Source of the DNA: a virus
Length of the DNA: 36,363 nucleotides
Virus record (IMG/VR): IMGVR_UViG_3300030380_004858
Coordinates: 1-36,363 of that record
Direction: 5' to 3' (one strand)
Shown here one piece after another: positions 1 through 6,343 of the stretch. The notes under the pieces were generated by a model. The model was not told the DNA's origin. It saw only the letters and a program-made list of their open reading frames with translations, and ran no database searches. Numbering within the stretch: position 1 is the first letter of the stretch; every line of letters begins with the position of its first letter. A program made the position numbers and the translations under genes.

Positions 1-1110
1 ACTAAGTTGGCTATTGCTAACAACTTAAGCGATTTGGACAACGCTACAACAGCACGAACGAATCTTGGACTTGGCAACGTAGCAACACTTACAACAGGTG
101 TGGCAAATGGAAACGTGATTGTAGCGGACTCTACTGGACTTCCTGCGATAGATGGTAGTCAATTGACAGGAGTGACAGCCAATGATTCGACTCGATTAGC
201 TAAAACTCAAAACCTTGGTGATTTAACTAATGTAGCGACAGCGAGGACTAACTTAGGCCTTGGCAATGTTGCAACGCTGACAACAGGTGTGGCAAATGGA
301 AACGTGATTGTAGCGGACTCTACTGGACTTCCTGCGATAGATGGTAGTCAATTGACAGGAGTGACAGCGACCGACTCAACCAAGCTTGCTATTGCAAACA
401 ACTTAAGCGATCTAAACAACGCAGGGACAGCGAGGACTAATTTAGGTCTTGGCACAGCGTCAACAAGTGCAAGCAGTGACTTTTTAAGTGCAACAGGAGC
501 GGACTCGCTTGGTGGAAATATAGATGTCAACGGTCATGATATCATTTCATCTTCCAACGGTGATATTGAGATTGCTCCTGATGGAAACGGATCATTCATC
601 ATCAAGGGCAATGCAACAAGTGGAAGTGGGCGAATTGTTCTAAACTGTGAGCAAAACTCACATGGGATCACTTTAAAAGGCCCTCCGCATTCTGCAGGTG
701 CTAGTTATACTTTGACACTTCCAAATGATGACGGTGACGCAGGTGAAGTTTTAAAAACTGATGGAAATGGAAATCTTGATTGGGTTGCTCAGAGTGGTGG
801 TAATCTTCCGACTGTAACAAGTGCTTCGACTACTACAACATATCCATCGAGCGGAGATTTAGCATCAAGCGGATTAGAACAGATTTATTTATTAACTCCC
901 ACAAATAACACTACTGTAAATCTAGCTCCTGCCGCCAGTTGTGGAAGTGGATTTAAGTATCAAATTAAAAATCTTGGATCTCATACAATTACTCTCGATC
1001 CAAATGGGTCTGAGTATATTGATCATAGTAGTCAGACTACGTTCGCAATATCAGATCAATACACAAGTATTACTCTCGTCTCTGATGGGTCAAATTGGTT
1101 CATTATTTAG
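1..1110 (+). CDS. Tail fibre, 3' part (continues from 35536-36363 across the circular junction)
   Basis: This is the C-terminal part of the fibre that starts at 35536. Position 1 is in frame (T-K-L-A-I-A) and repeats the last six codons of the window, so the real continuation begins at 19. Two full 63-residue repeats (19-207 and 208-396) and a partial one (from 397) carry the fibre motif NLSDL..A.TARTNLGLG, known from repeats in many phage tail fibres. After the repeats comes a beta-rich C-terminal region, including a segment of the type LPNDDGDAGEVLKTDGNG (about 725-775) that is common in phage fibres, ending at TAG 1108-1110. The joined protein would be 639 aa. It probably trimerises and touches the host receptor. 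The next gene follows after 9 bases. A TTG at 7 could be mistaken for a start, but the frame is open upstream of it. Confidence 0.85.
   Translation, partial: TKLAIANNLSDLDNATTARTNLGLGNVATLTTGVANGNVIVADSTGLPAIDGSQLTGVTANDSTRLAKTQNLGDLTNVATARTNLGLGNVATLTTGVANGNVIVADSTGLPAIDGSQLTGVTATDSTKLAIANNLSDLNNAGTARTNLGLGTASTSASSDFLSATGADSLGGNIDVNGHDIISSSNGDIEIAPDGNGSFIIKGNATSGSGRIVLNCEQNSHGITLKGPPHSAGASYTLTLPNDDGDAGEVLKTDGNGNLDWVAQSGGNLPTVTSASTTTTYPSSGDLASSGLEQIYLLTPTNNTTVNLAPAASCGSGFKYQIKNLGSHTITLDPNGSEYIDHSSQTTFAISDQYTSITLVSDGSNWFII
19..465 (+). repeat. 189-bp in-frame tandem repeats of the fibre (units 3-5)
   Basis: Full units at 19-207 and 208-396 and a truncated unit from 397 to about 465. About 88 bases within units 3 and 4 (starting 91 and 280) are identical, evidence of recent duplication or gene conversion, while the NLSDL segments have diverged. 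Confidence 0.9.
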
Positions 1111-1119
1111 GAGCATAAA

Positions 1120-1530
1120 ATGACCTACAATACAAAAAATCAGAATACTTTGTATGCTGTGCATTTATTGAGTAGCGCTACAAGTTTAAACAGTGGAGAT
1201 GCTGTACCTTATATTATTTCAACATCAACAAGCGGTCATGGAATCACTGTGTCTGGTGGAGTTATAACGTTAAGTAAAGGCGATTGGTTGATTTCATTTA
1301 CAGCTGAATCACAAAATACAGCAGCTTATACAGCAGACATTTATATAGATAGCGTAATTGATAGCACATTTCCTCAAATTAAAAATAAGAGTTCGACATC
1401 AGAGAGCAATTTAGAGAGTACAGCAATCCCCATTTTGAGTGATGGCAGTACAACTATTGAAATAAGAGTAAACAGTGCTGTCTCTATTAGTGAAAACTCA
1501 GACTGTCTGATCTATGGATTTAAATTATGA
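1120..1530 (+). CDS. Small beta-rich fibre-associated protein
   Basis: A 136-aa protein I cannot assign to a named family. It is rich in Ser, Thr and Ile with alternating hydrophobic residues. A central stretch (GITVSGGVITLSKGDW, about residues 43-58) resembles the strand pattern of C1q/TNF-like jelly-roll heads found on phage fibre tips; this is an impression, not proof. An AGGAG at 1109-1113 sits 6 bases before the ATG. The stop (1528-1530) overlaps the next start in an ATGA, so the genes are likely translationally coupled. Its position directly after the fibre suggests a fibre tip, adhesin or fibre chaperone. No signal peptide or TM segment is visible. Confidence 0.65.
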   Translation: MTYNTKNQNTLYAVHLLSSATSLNSGDAVPYIISTSTSGHGITVSGGVITLSKGDWLISFTAESQNTAAYTADIYIDSVIDSTFPQIKNKSSTSESNLESTAIPILSDGSTTIEIRVNSAVSISENSDCLIYGFKL

Positions 1531-1913
1531 CATATCAACCAAAAAAAGGTTTTTTCATTGTTGGTTTTACAACATCTTTGCAAGGGAAATCTGGCACATC
1601 AGGAACTATTGATCTAGATGAGTTTTACACGTCAGCAGGTCAACTCACAGGCACTCCGAAAACAAACGGACTTGCTATATCCGAGACTCAGGCAGACAGC
1701 ATAAGTGGTTATGGCCCTTATTTTTCACAGTCGCCAAGTTCTTCAGGGGGATTCGGTGCTGATGTGCCGGAAACTCTAGGAGCGAGAGGTCAAAGCGGTG
1801 GCTTAGGCTGTGGAATTATATCTAGTGCTGATGTTCAGATTTATTTTAGAGCGCTTGACAGTGATAGAGTCTTAGCAGAGAGCTATATAGCGTGTTACGG
1901 AGGCATAGTATGA
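1527..1913 (+). CDS. Small Gly/Ser-rich fibre-cassette protein
   Basis: A 128-aa protein of unknown function. It begins MTYQPKKGFFIVGF and carries a glycine/serine-rich middle (about residues 64-95: repeated GG, SSSGG, GQSGGLGCG), a composition typical of exposed virion loops or polyglycine tips. It shares the opening MTY with the upstream gene, starts inside that gene's stop codon and ends inside the next start (ATGA at 1910-1913). The three genes 1120-2368 therefore behave as one coupled cassette. A receptor-tip or fibre accessory role is inferred only from position and composition. Confidence 0.6.
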   Translation: MTYQPKKGFFIVGFTTSLQGKSGTSGTIDLDEFYTSAGQLTGTPKTNGLAISETQADSISGYGPYFSQSPSSSGGFGADVPETLGARGQSGGLGCGIISSADVQIYFRALDSDRVLAESYIACYGGIV

Positions 1914-2368
1914 CATTTATAATGAGTCAAATAGCGGAGAGCTCTAATCACAGTCAGTCAGCATTATTAAGTCCGACTAGTGTAGCAGCCGACGAGCGGA
2001 TGCCCTGTGCTTCAATAACTCATAGTGGGCTAACAGTAAATGCTAATGGTCAACTTGTTCTAAACACTGGACATACGTTTTTATTGATGGCTAGTCATTA
2101 TATTGAAAGAGCGAGCGGATATGGTCAAATTGAAAGCCAGTGGTATGATGTGACAAACTCAACTTTTGTCGGTCGTTCAGTTAAAAGCTGGCTTAACACT
2201 ACAAACACAGGAGGGAAGAGAACAGCGGTAGCACGTTGTTTAATTGTGCCTACAGTTCAGACAACTTTAGAGATGAGGATTGTTTCTGTGACAGCTGGAA
2301 CTGTAGTAAATAATAATTCGCTCTTTGATTACGTCGGAACACCTTGGTATAGCGTCATTTCATTTTAG
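1910..2368 (+). CDS. Small fibre-cassette protein, unknown function
   Basis: A 152-aa protein starting at ATG 1910. A longer in-frame start at 1892 is possible, but the ATG at 1910 has GGAGG at 1899-1903 with 6-base spacing and an ATGA overlap with the previous stop. The sequence is beta-prone. It contains a stretch (HSGLTVNANGQLVLNTGHTF, about residues 38-57) that parallels the GITVSGGVITLSKGDW segment of the protein at 1120, so these neighbours may share a fold. It is the last gene of the fibre cassette; after it codon style returns to that of the main genome. Confidence 0.6.
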   Translation: MTFIMSQIAESSNHSQSALLSPTSVAADERMPCASITHSGLTVNANGQLVLNTGHTFLLMASHYIERASGYGQIESQWYDVTNSTFVGRSVKSWLNTTNTGGKRTAVARCLIVPTVQTTLEMRIVSVTAGTVVNNNSLFDYVGTPWYSVISF

Positions 2369-2379
2369 AGAGGTAAATC

Positions 2380-2676
2380 ATGATTGATCAATTATTATCA
2401 AATAAAGATACAATTCCCTATGCTCTAGCATGTTTTTGCATCGTGCTCGCCATGGTTATTGGTTACATCTTCGGCTATCAAGAGCCATCTGCAGTATGTG
2501 CAGAATACATTATTACAGCAGATGAGCAGACTAAAAAAGCTCAGGAGCTAAATACAAAGCTAACTGAATGTGAGAGTAAAAAAGCAGGTGGCTGTGTGCT
2601 TAAGTGTAGCTCGATATGTGATAAGCAAGTTTTAAAAGCTTTAGAAAATCACAAAGCTATTTTATGTGAGGATTAG
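2380..2676 (+). CDS. Small Cys-rich protein with one N-terminal membrane segment
   Basis: A 98-aa protein. Residues about 13-33 (YALACFCIVLAMVIGYIFGY) form one TM helix with few preceding residues, predicting a signal-anchor with the C-terminal part outside the cytoplasm. The remainder is charged and helical, with Cys residues around 40, 64, 72, 76, 80 and 96. One N-terminal TM followed by a helical periplasmic domain is the layout of an inner-membrane spanin, and the next gene also encodes a membrane/coiled-coil protein. No sequence signature confirms this. GAGAGG just before the ATG serves as ribosome-binding site. Confidence 0.6.
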   Translation: MIDQLLSNKDTIPYALACFCIVLAMVIGYIFGYQEPSAVCAEYIITADEQTKKAQELNTKLTECESKKAGGCVLKCSSICDKQVLKALENHKAILCED

Positions 2677-2677
2677 C

Positions 2678-3121
2678 ATGATTACCCCATTTACTTTGCT
2701 GTTTATATTTACATCACTGTTACCTGCAAACATACCCCCAAATCTAATCTATATGGGGCCACATGTTGAGCCCATTCATAGTATTAAGGTAAGGCGAGGC
2801 CATGTAGTAGATGGTACATCTATGCTACTAACGCCATCTAACTTTATTAGGTTAAAAAGCGTTGTAGAAAACTCACCTGACCTTTGCACTCTGGCTGTAG
2901 ATGAATCTGTAAAAAAGTGCTTAGAGGGCTTAGAGAGAGAGAAGAGAATCATGCATGAGAGAGAGCTTGATGATCAGCTATTGATTAAAAGCTATGAATC
3001 AAGGTTGCTTAAAGTAGAGTCTGAGCTTGATGCTAGTTTACAAAAGCAACGTGTGCTATTATTTACAGCAGTAAGCTTAGCTTTAGTAGCTACAGCAGGT
3101 GTTACATTAGCAGTCAGGTGA
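2678..3121 (+). CDS. Spanin-like protein: N-terminal signal, coiled coil, C-terminal TM
   Basis: A 147-aa protein from ATG 2678, the first base after the previous stop plus one; an earlier in-frame start at 2666 overlaps the upstream gene. It opens with a hydrophobic signal-like stretch (residues about 4-16). Residues about 76-120 are a highly charged helix of coiled-coil type, and residues about 122-146 form a C-terminal TM helix ending in a basic residue. Signal at one end and TM at the other resembles single-gene (u-)spanins that join outer and inner membranes at lysis. However, no lipobox cysteine is visible near the signal, so outer-membrane attachment is unproven. Confidence 0.55.
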   Translation: MITPFTLLFIFTSLLPANIPPNLIYMGPHVEPIHSIKVRRGHVVDGTSMLLTPSNFIRLKSVVENSPDLCTLAVDESVKKCLEGLEREKRIMHERELDDQLLIKSYESRLLKVESELDASLQKQRVLLFTAVSLALVATAGVTLAVR

Positions 3122-3125
3122 TAAG

Positions 3126-3374
3126 ATGGAAACTATGAGCCCTATTAATATAGGCACGCTATTAGCATTAGTAGCATTTTGGTTTAGCACTACTAAAGAG
3201 AAAGCCCAGCAGGCTGAGGAACTTGGTAGGATGAAGCAGCAAATCAAAAGTCTTGAGACTAGGGCAGCTAATGTAGATGGGCAATTAATTGAGATTAACT
3301 CTAAACTAAATCAGCTAGTAGAATCTAATGCCAGATTAGAGACCCAACTTAGCTTGCTCGTAAGTCAGCAGTGA
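3126..3374 (+). CDS. Small N-TM/coiled-coil membrane protein (holin-accessory-like)
   Basis: An 82-aa protein. One hydrophobic segment near the N-terminus (residues about 8-21, IGTLLALVAFWFST) is followed by a long uninterrupted heptad-like helix rich in Glu, Gln, Leu and Lys to the end. This layout is seen in holin-associated and other phage membrane proteins, but I do not recognise the family. It forms a block of three consecutive small membrane genes with 2380 and 2678. Its stop overlaps the GTG start of the deaminase (GTGA at 3371-3374). Confidence 0.55.
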   Translation: METMSPINIGTLLALVAFWFSTTKEKAQQAEELGRMKQQIKSLETRAANVDGQLIEINSKLNQLVESNARLETQLSLLVSQQ

Positions 3375-3811
3375 AGTCTAAGCATTTAGAGTTTAGAATT
3401 GCTCAATGTGATCTAATAGCAAGCCTCTCACCTTGCCCAAGGCGCAAGGTAGGTGCACTCATAGTAGATCCGCTTACTAATAGCATAATCAGTGAGGGCT
3501 ATAACGGCACGCCTCGAGGCTCAAAGCACAAGCTATGTGGAGGACATACCTGCAAAAGGTCTGAGCTTAATATAGTTAGTGGTACTCAGAATGATGTAGG
3601 CTGTCATCATGCAGAGGGTAACGCTATATTAAATGCAGTTAGGGTAGGCACGTCTACACTAAACAAATGGCTATTTGTTAACAGTGAGCCTTGTTTAATG
3701 TGTGCTAAAGCTATTCATCATGCAGGTATATCTGTTATATATTGCCCTAATCATAATGGCTCTGGCATCAAGTATCTATTAGAGAATAATGTAGAGATTA
3801 AGCAGTTTTAG
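3371..3811 (+). CDS. dCMP deaminase (ComE/CDA family)
   Basis: A 146-aa cytidine/deoxycytidylate deaminase. The zinc and catalytic signature is complete: HAE at residues 80-82 (within CHHAEGNA) and PCxxC at 107-111 (EPCLMC). The RRKVGALIVDP segment and the YNGTPRG substrate loop are typical of dCMP deaminases. The enzyme converts dCMP to dUMP in the cytoplasm, feeding thymidylate synthesis; the ThyX gene at 10082 is the matching next step. Translation starts at GTG 3371, overlapping the previous stop. The 3' end overlaps the convergent minus-strand gene by 14 bases (3798-3811). Length is normal for the family. Confidence 0.92.
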   Translation: MKSKHLEFRIAQCDLIASLSPCPRRKVGALIVDPLTNSIISEGYNGTPRGSKHKLCGGHTCKRSELNIVSGTQNDVGCHHAEGNAILNAVRVGTSTLNKWLFVNSEPCLMCAKAIHHAGISVIYCPNHNGSGIKYLLENNVEIKQF

Positions 3812-4907
3812 ACTCGAAGCTGTTCACATAATCGTAAGCACTCCAATCATCAGGACTCATCTGTCTAAGTACATCTACACCCTTTACCATTAGCTCATCA
3901 GTAGTTAATGCACATACTGCTCTTAGTGTCTCGACAAAAGCAGGCACTTTTAAGCGTGGCCCATACCAAGCAGGCTTAAACATGCTTAGGGCTTTATATT
4001 GACTTTTAAACACTGCATGAGCTTTAGGTGACTCCTTTGTATTAAACCAATCGTCTTTCATCTCTGGCATTAATCTAGTAGCTGAGTGCATAACATGAGA
4101 GTAGAAAAAGTCTAGCATCTGATCACCTGTCAGCTCTGAGAGCTTGATGCCTTTAGCCTTAAGAAGCTTCTTTACTTCTGACTCATTGAGATTGTGTGAC
4201 TCACACACTGCATAGAAATCATCTACAGTATCAACAGTGTGCATGTGCCTCTCTACAGGTGCAGGCTGTGCAGGCTTAGGCTGAGGTGGATTAGATGGCT
4301 GAGGTGCAGGCATAGGCTGTGGCTGTGCAGATGGCGCATACTTAACATCATCCTCCCCCAGTGATCGAGTAGTGATTTCAAATCTCTCTTTATCAGTTAA
4401 GGGCATATTATCTGCAATCTCATCAGATGAGTAGATACCAGCAACGGCATCAGGCCACACAGCCCTGCATGCTGCAGTAATGCATCTGGCTCTCAGCATC
4501 TGCAAGGGCATACGCTTCCAATTAGAGTTATTTGTAAGGCCCATCTGATGAGCTTGTTGCATAGTAAAAACTTGCTTGTGTATTGTTTTGCTCGCATCAT
4601 CTGATCTAACACACTCGATAACACAAGCCTCTGCATCATGATGTACAATTTGTATGCGCTCTACAAGTCCTGAGTTATATGCAATCCCTGCAATAGCATC
4701 AGCTCTCATAGTGGGCTTGCCCTTGATAGATGCAGTATTTACCATGACTTGACCCATGTCATAGTTCCAATGATGGCCAAATGAGGCATGACATTTAAGC
4801 AGATCCATAGCATCACGATTATTGTTATTAGACAGCATCAAGGCAATATCCCAAGCATCTTGTCTAGTCTCTGGCACCCATATAGATTTAGTGTTTTGTG
4901 TACTCAT
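3798..4907 (-). CDS. RecT-like single-strand annealing protein
   Basis: A 369-aa protein on the minus strand. The N-terminal half matches the pattern of phage RecT-type annealing proteins: KPTMRADAIAGIAYNSG (about residues 64-80), the FTMQQAHQMGL segment (114-124), and a WKRMPLQMLRAR... PDAVAGIYSSDEIAD block (130-166). A proline-rich linker (about 192-218) leads to a C-terminal domain I do not recognise. RecT proteins coat and anneal ssDNA during phage recombination or replication; the usual partner exonuclease is not visible in this window. A promoter-like element lies at 4939-4971. Transcription converges on the deaminase. Confidence 0.75.
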   Translation of the reverse strand: MSTQNTKSIWVPETRQDAWDIALMLSNNNNRDAMDLLKCHASFGHHWNYDMGQVMVNTASIKGKPTMRADAIAGIAYNSGLVERIQIVHHDAEACVIECVRSDDASKTIHKQVFTMQQAHQMGLTNNSNWKRMPLQMLRARCITAACRAVWPDAVAGIYSSDEIADNMPLTDKERFEITTRSLGEDDVKYAPSAQPQPMPAPQPSNPPQPKPAQPAPVERHMHTVDTVDDFYAVCESHNLNESEVKKLLKAKGIKLSELTGDQMLDFFYSHVMHSATRLMPEMKDDWFNTKESPKAHAVFKSQYKALSMFKPAWYGPRLKVPAFVETLRAVCALTTDELMVKGVDVLRQMSPDDWSAYDYVNSFESKTA

Positions 4908-4938
4908 TTGAAGCTCCTGAGTAATAAGTTGAACATGT

Positions 4939-4990
4939 ATTATAGTTAGATTGTTTTTTACATCTTGTCAAATAAAAGTTTAACGAATAA
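4939..4990 (-). promoter_or_regulatory. Promoter of the RecT-like gene, within a repeated control element
   Basis: On the minus strand, TTGACA (4966-4971) is followed 17 bases later by TAACTA (4943-4948); an overlapping TATAAT lies at 4939-4944 with a 21-base gap. The surrounding 36 bases (4955-4990) closely match 5596-5631, the equivalent region upstream of the repressor gene, including the shared core GTCAAATAAAAGT. The start codon of the RecT-like gene is about 30 bases downstream. The repetition of the -35 and upstream region suggests binding by a common regulator. Confidence 0.55.
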
Positions 4991-4995
4991 TAAAA

Positions 4996-5319
4996 CTAGT
5001 AACGATTATTAAGGTCAAGATACATATCATCTGTGGGCTCCTCTTCAAGGTTCTCTACAGCATTCATTATTTCATGCTCATAATCTGCAGTGTGTGACTC
5101 ACACCATGTTCTGACATGATTATATTTAGCGGGCATATCATCTGCTTTAGTAACAAGTACGACACGCCAAGGGCTCAGTCTGTTTATTAGATCGTTAGCA
5201 CACTCATCAGCAGGGGCCATGCCAAAGGGTAACAAAAACAGGATTGAGATGCTAAGCGCCATTAGCAGCACATAAGCTAGAATAGTTGAATCGGATTTAA
5301 ATTGGTTATCTGGGTGCAT
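4996..5319 (-). CDS. Small membrane protein, unknown function
   Basis: A 107-aa minus-strand protein with one clear TM helix at residues about 13-33 (ILAYVLLMALSISILFLLPF) and an acidic, soluble C-terminal part (about 36-107). It lies between the repressor gene and the RecT-like gene and probably shares the repressor's promoter (21-base gap). The stretch upstream of its start (GGAGC on the minus strand) provides a ribosome-binding site. No family recognised. A membrane protein expressed from the early leftward operon could act in superinfection exclusion; this is inference only. Confidence 0.55.
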   Translation of the reverse strand: MHPDNQFKSDSTILAYVLLMALSISILFLLPFGMAPADECANDLINRLSPWRVVLVTKADDMPAKYNHVRTWCESHTADYEHEIMNAVENLEEEPTDDMYLDLNNRY

Positions 5320-5340
5320 TGTTCATTTGCTCCTTAGTGT

Positions 5341-5550
5341 TTAATTGTTTCTCATAAAGTCAAGAGGTGAAAAAGTAATCTCAAGCTGTAATAGATTTGC
5401 TGAGGTGGCGAGCTTCTCAGCTAGATTTAAACTGCATGAGCGATGATTATTAATAATGAGTGATAGGTAATTAATGCTAGTGCCTGATAAGTGAGCTAAG
5501 GCCTGCAATTTAACTGAGCGTTTTAGCTGCTCTCGCTTCTCTGCTGTCAT
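5341..5550 (-). CDS. Cro-like helix-turn-helix repressor
   Basis: A 69-aa basic protein. Residues about 13-50 (VKLQALAHLSGTSINYLS, then a recognition-type helix and SLNLAEKLA) follow the XRE/Cro HTH pattern. Size and position, divergent from the replication initiator across a 142-bp control region with promoters on both strands, fit a Cro-type regulator. It probably binds within 5551-5692 and perhaps at the similar element 4955-4990. No second, CI-like repressor and no integrase are visible, so this alone does not show a temperate lifestyle. Confidence 0.65.
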   Translation of the reverse strand: MTAEKREQLKRSVKLQALAHLSGTSINYLSLIINNHRSCSLNLAEKLATSANLLQLEITFSPLDFMRNN

Positions 5551-5583
5551 TCTCTGACTCCTAAAGTGAATAATGATGTAAGA

Positions 5584-5631
5584 TTGTTAAACTACTTTTT
5601 ACACACTGTCAAATAAAAGTCTAACAAATAA
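5584..5631 (-). promoter_or_regulatory. Leftward promoter of the repressor operon
   Basis: On the minus strand, TTGACA (5607-5612) and TAACAA (5584-5589) are separated by 17 bases, and the repressor start codon is 34 bases further on. The -35 is consensus, the -10 weak, which suits a regulated promoter. Positions 5596-5631 are a near-copy of 4955-4990. Confidence 0.6.
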
Positions 5632-5643
5632 ATAAAAAAAGTT

Positions 5644-5685
5644 TTGACCATGTGTAAAAGCTCATATATGTATAAGCTGAGGAGG
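5644..5685 (+). promoter_or_regulatory. Rightward promoter and ribosome-binding site of the replication operon
   Basis: TTGACC (5644-5649), a 17-base spacer, then TATGTA (5667-5672) with overlapping TATATG and TATAAG alternatives. A strong GGAGG (5681-5685) precedes ATG 5693 by 7 bases. Downstream of the -35 it shares TGTGTAAAA with the leftward promoter at 5607, hinting at a common operator word. Confidence 0.6.
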
Positions 5686-5692
5686 TAATCAA

Positions 5693-6343
5693 ATGAACAA
5701 ATTAAATGAGTGTGATTTAAGGCGCTCGATAATGAAAAGCACAAGCTTTACACCTGCCACTAAACTTACACTACTCGCCATCCTGCTTAAGGTTGATTGG
5801 GAATCATGGCAGGGCCCTTGCACTATCTCAGAGCTTGAGACACTGGCAGGGCTAAGCAAGCGAACTGTGCAGACTGCTATTAAAAGCTTAACTGATGCAG
5901 GCATTATTTATAGGGCTTGGACTGTGATGAGTGGGCGCAAGCTCCCTGTTATTATTTTATACACTCATAAGATCATGGGGGTGCAAAATCTGCAGGGTGC
6001 AAAATCTTCAGGGTGCAATTCTCACACCTATAGGGGTGCAGGATCTGCGCATAGGGGTGCAAATCCTGCGCAAAAGGGTGCGAAATCTGCACCCTTACAA
6101 TATAACAATATTAACAATACTATTTTACAACCTTATGAACAGCCACAGACTTTAGCTTATAAAGCTATTAATGATGTGGCTCATAACTCATCTCTACCTA
6201 AAGCCCAGCACAAGTTAACTGCTGAGATGATTAAAACCATTGAGAGCCATGCTCAATACTCTGGGCATGATGAGAGAGTAACGGTAGCTCGAGAGCATCT
6301 AAACATTAAACTATTAAAAGGGGGTTTTTATGAACAGCTCTAA
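5693..6343 (+). CDS. Replication initiator, lambda O-like, carrying the origin in its coding sequence
   Basis: A 216-aa protein. The N-terminal part (about residues 19-75, SFTPATKLTLLAILLKVD... TISELETLAGLSKRTVQTAIKSLTDAGII) is a winged-helix domain of the HTH_36/initiator type. Residues about 96-134 are low-complexity (GAKSS, GAGSA, GANPA, GAKSA) because they are encoded by six iterons at 5979-6091. The C-terminal part would contact the helicase loader, by analogy with lambda O. The next gene, a DnaC-like ATPase, overlaps by 14 bases, giving the O/P arrangement. Initiator binding to DNA inside its own gene would melt the AT-rich stretch at 6095-6135 and recruit the host DnaB helicase. Confidence 0.75.
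   Translation: MNKLNECDLRRSIMKSTSFTPATKLTLLAILLKVDWESWQGPCTISELETLAGLSKRTVQTAIKSLTDAGIIYRAWTVMSGRKLPVIILYTHKIMGVQNLQGAKSSGCNSHTYRGAGSAHRGANPAQKGAKSAPLQYNNINNTILQPYEQPQTLAYKAINDVAHNSSLPKAQHKLTAEMIKTIESHAQYSGHDERVTVAREHLNIKLLKGGFYEQL
5979..6135 (+). other. Putative replication origin: six iterons plus AT-rich stretch
   Basis: Six direct repeats of about 16 bp, consensus GGGTGCAAAATCTGCA, start at 5979, 5995, 6011, 6034, 6055 and 6076. The first three abut exactly; the last three are spaced 21 bp, about two helical turns. The array ends in an inverted TGCACCC (6089-6094). It is followed at once by an AT-rich stretch (6095-6135, repeated ACAATA words), the expected unwinding element. The layout mirrors lambda ori inside gene O. 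Confidence 0.75.

Noticed and set aside
5931-6155. Alternative open frame of 74 codons overlapping the initiator and iterons
   Set aside because: It arises from the iteron repeats; the initiator frame extends further and has a strong ribosome-binding site and HTH domain.
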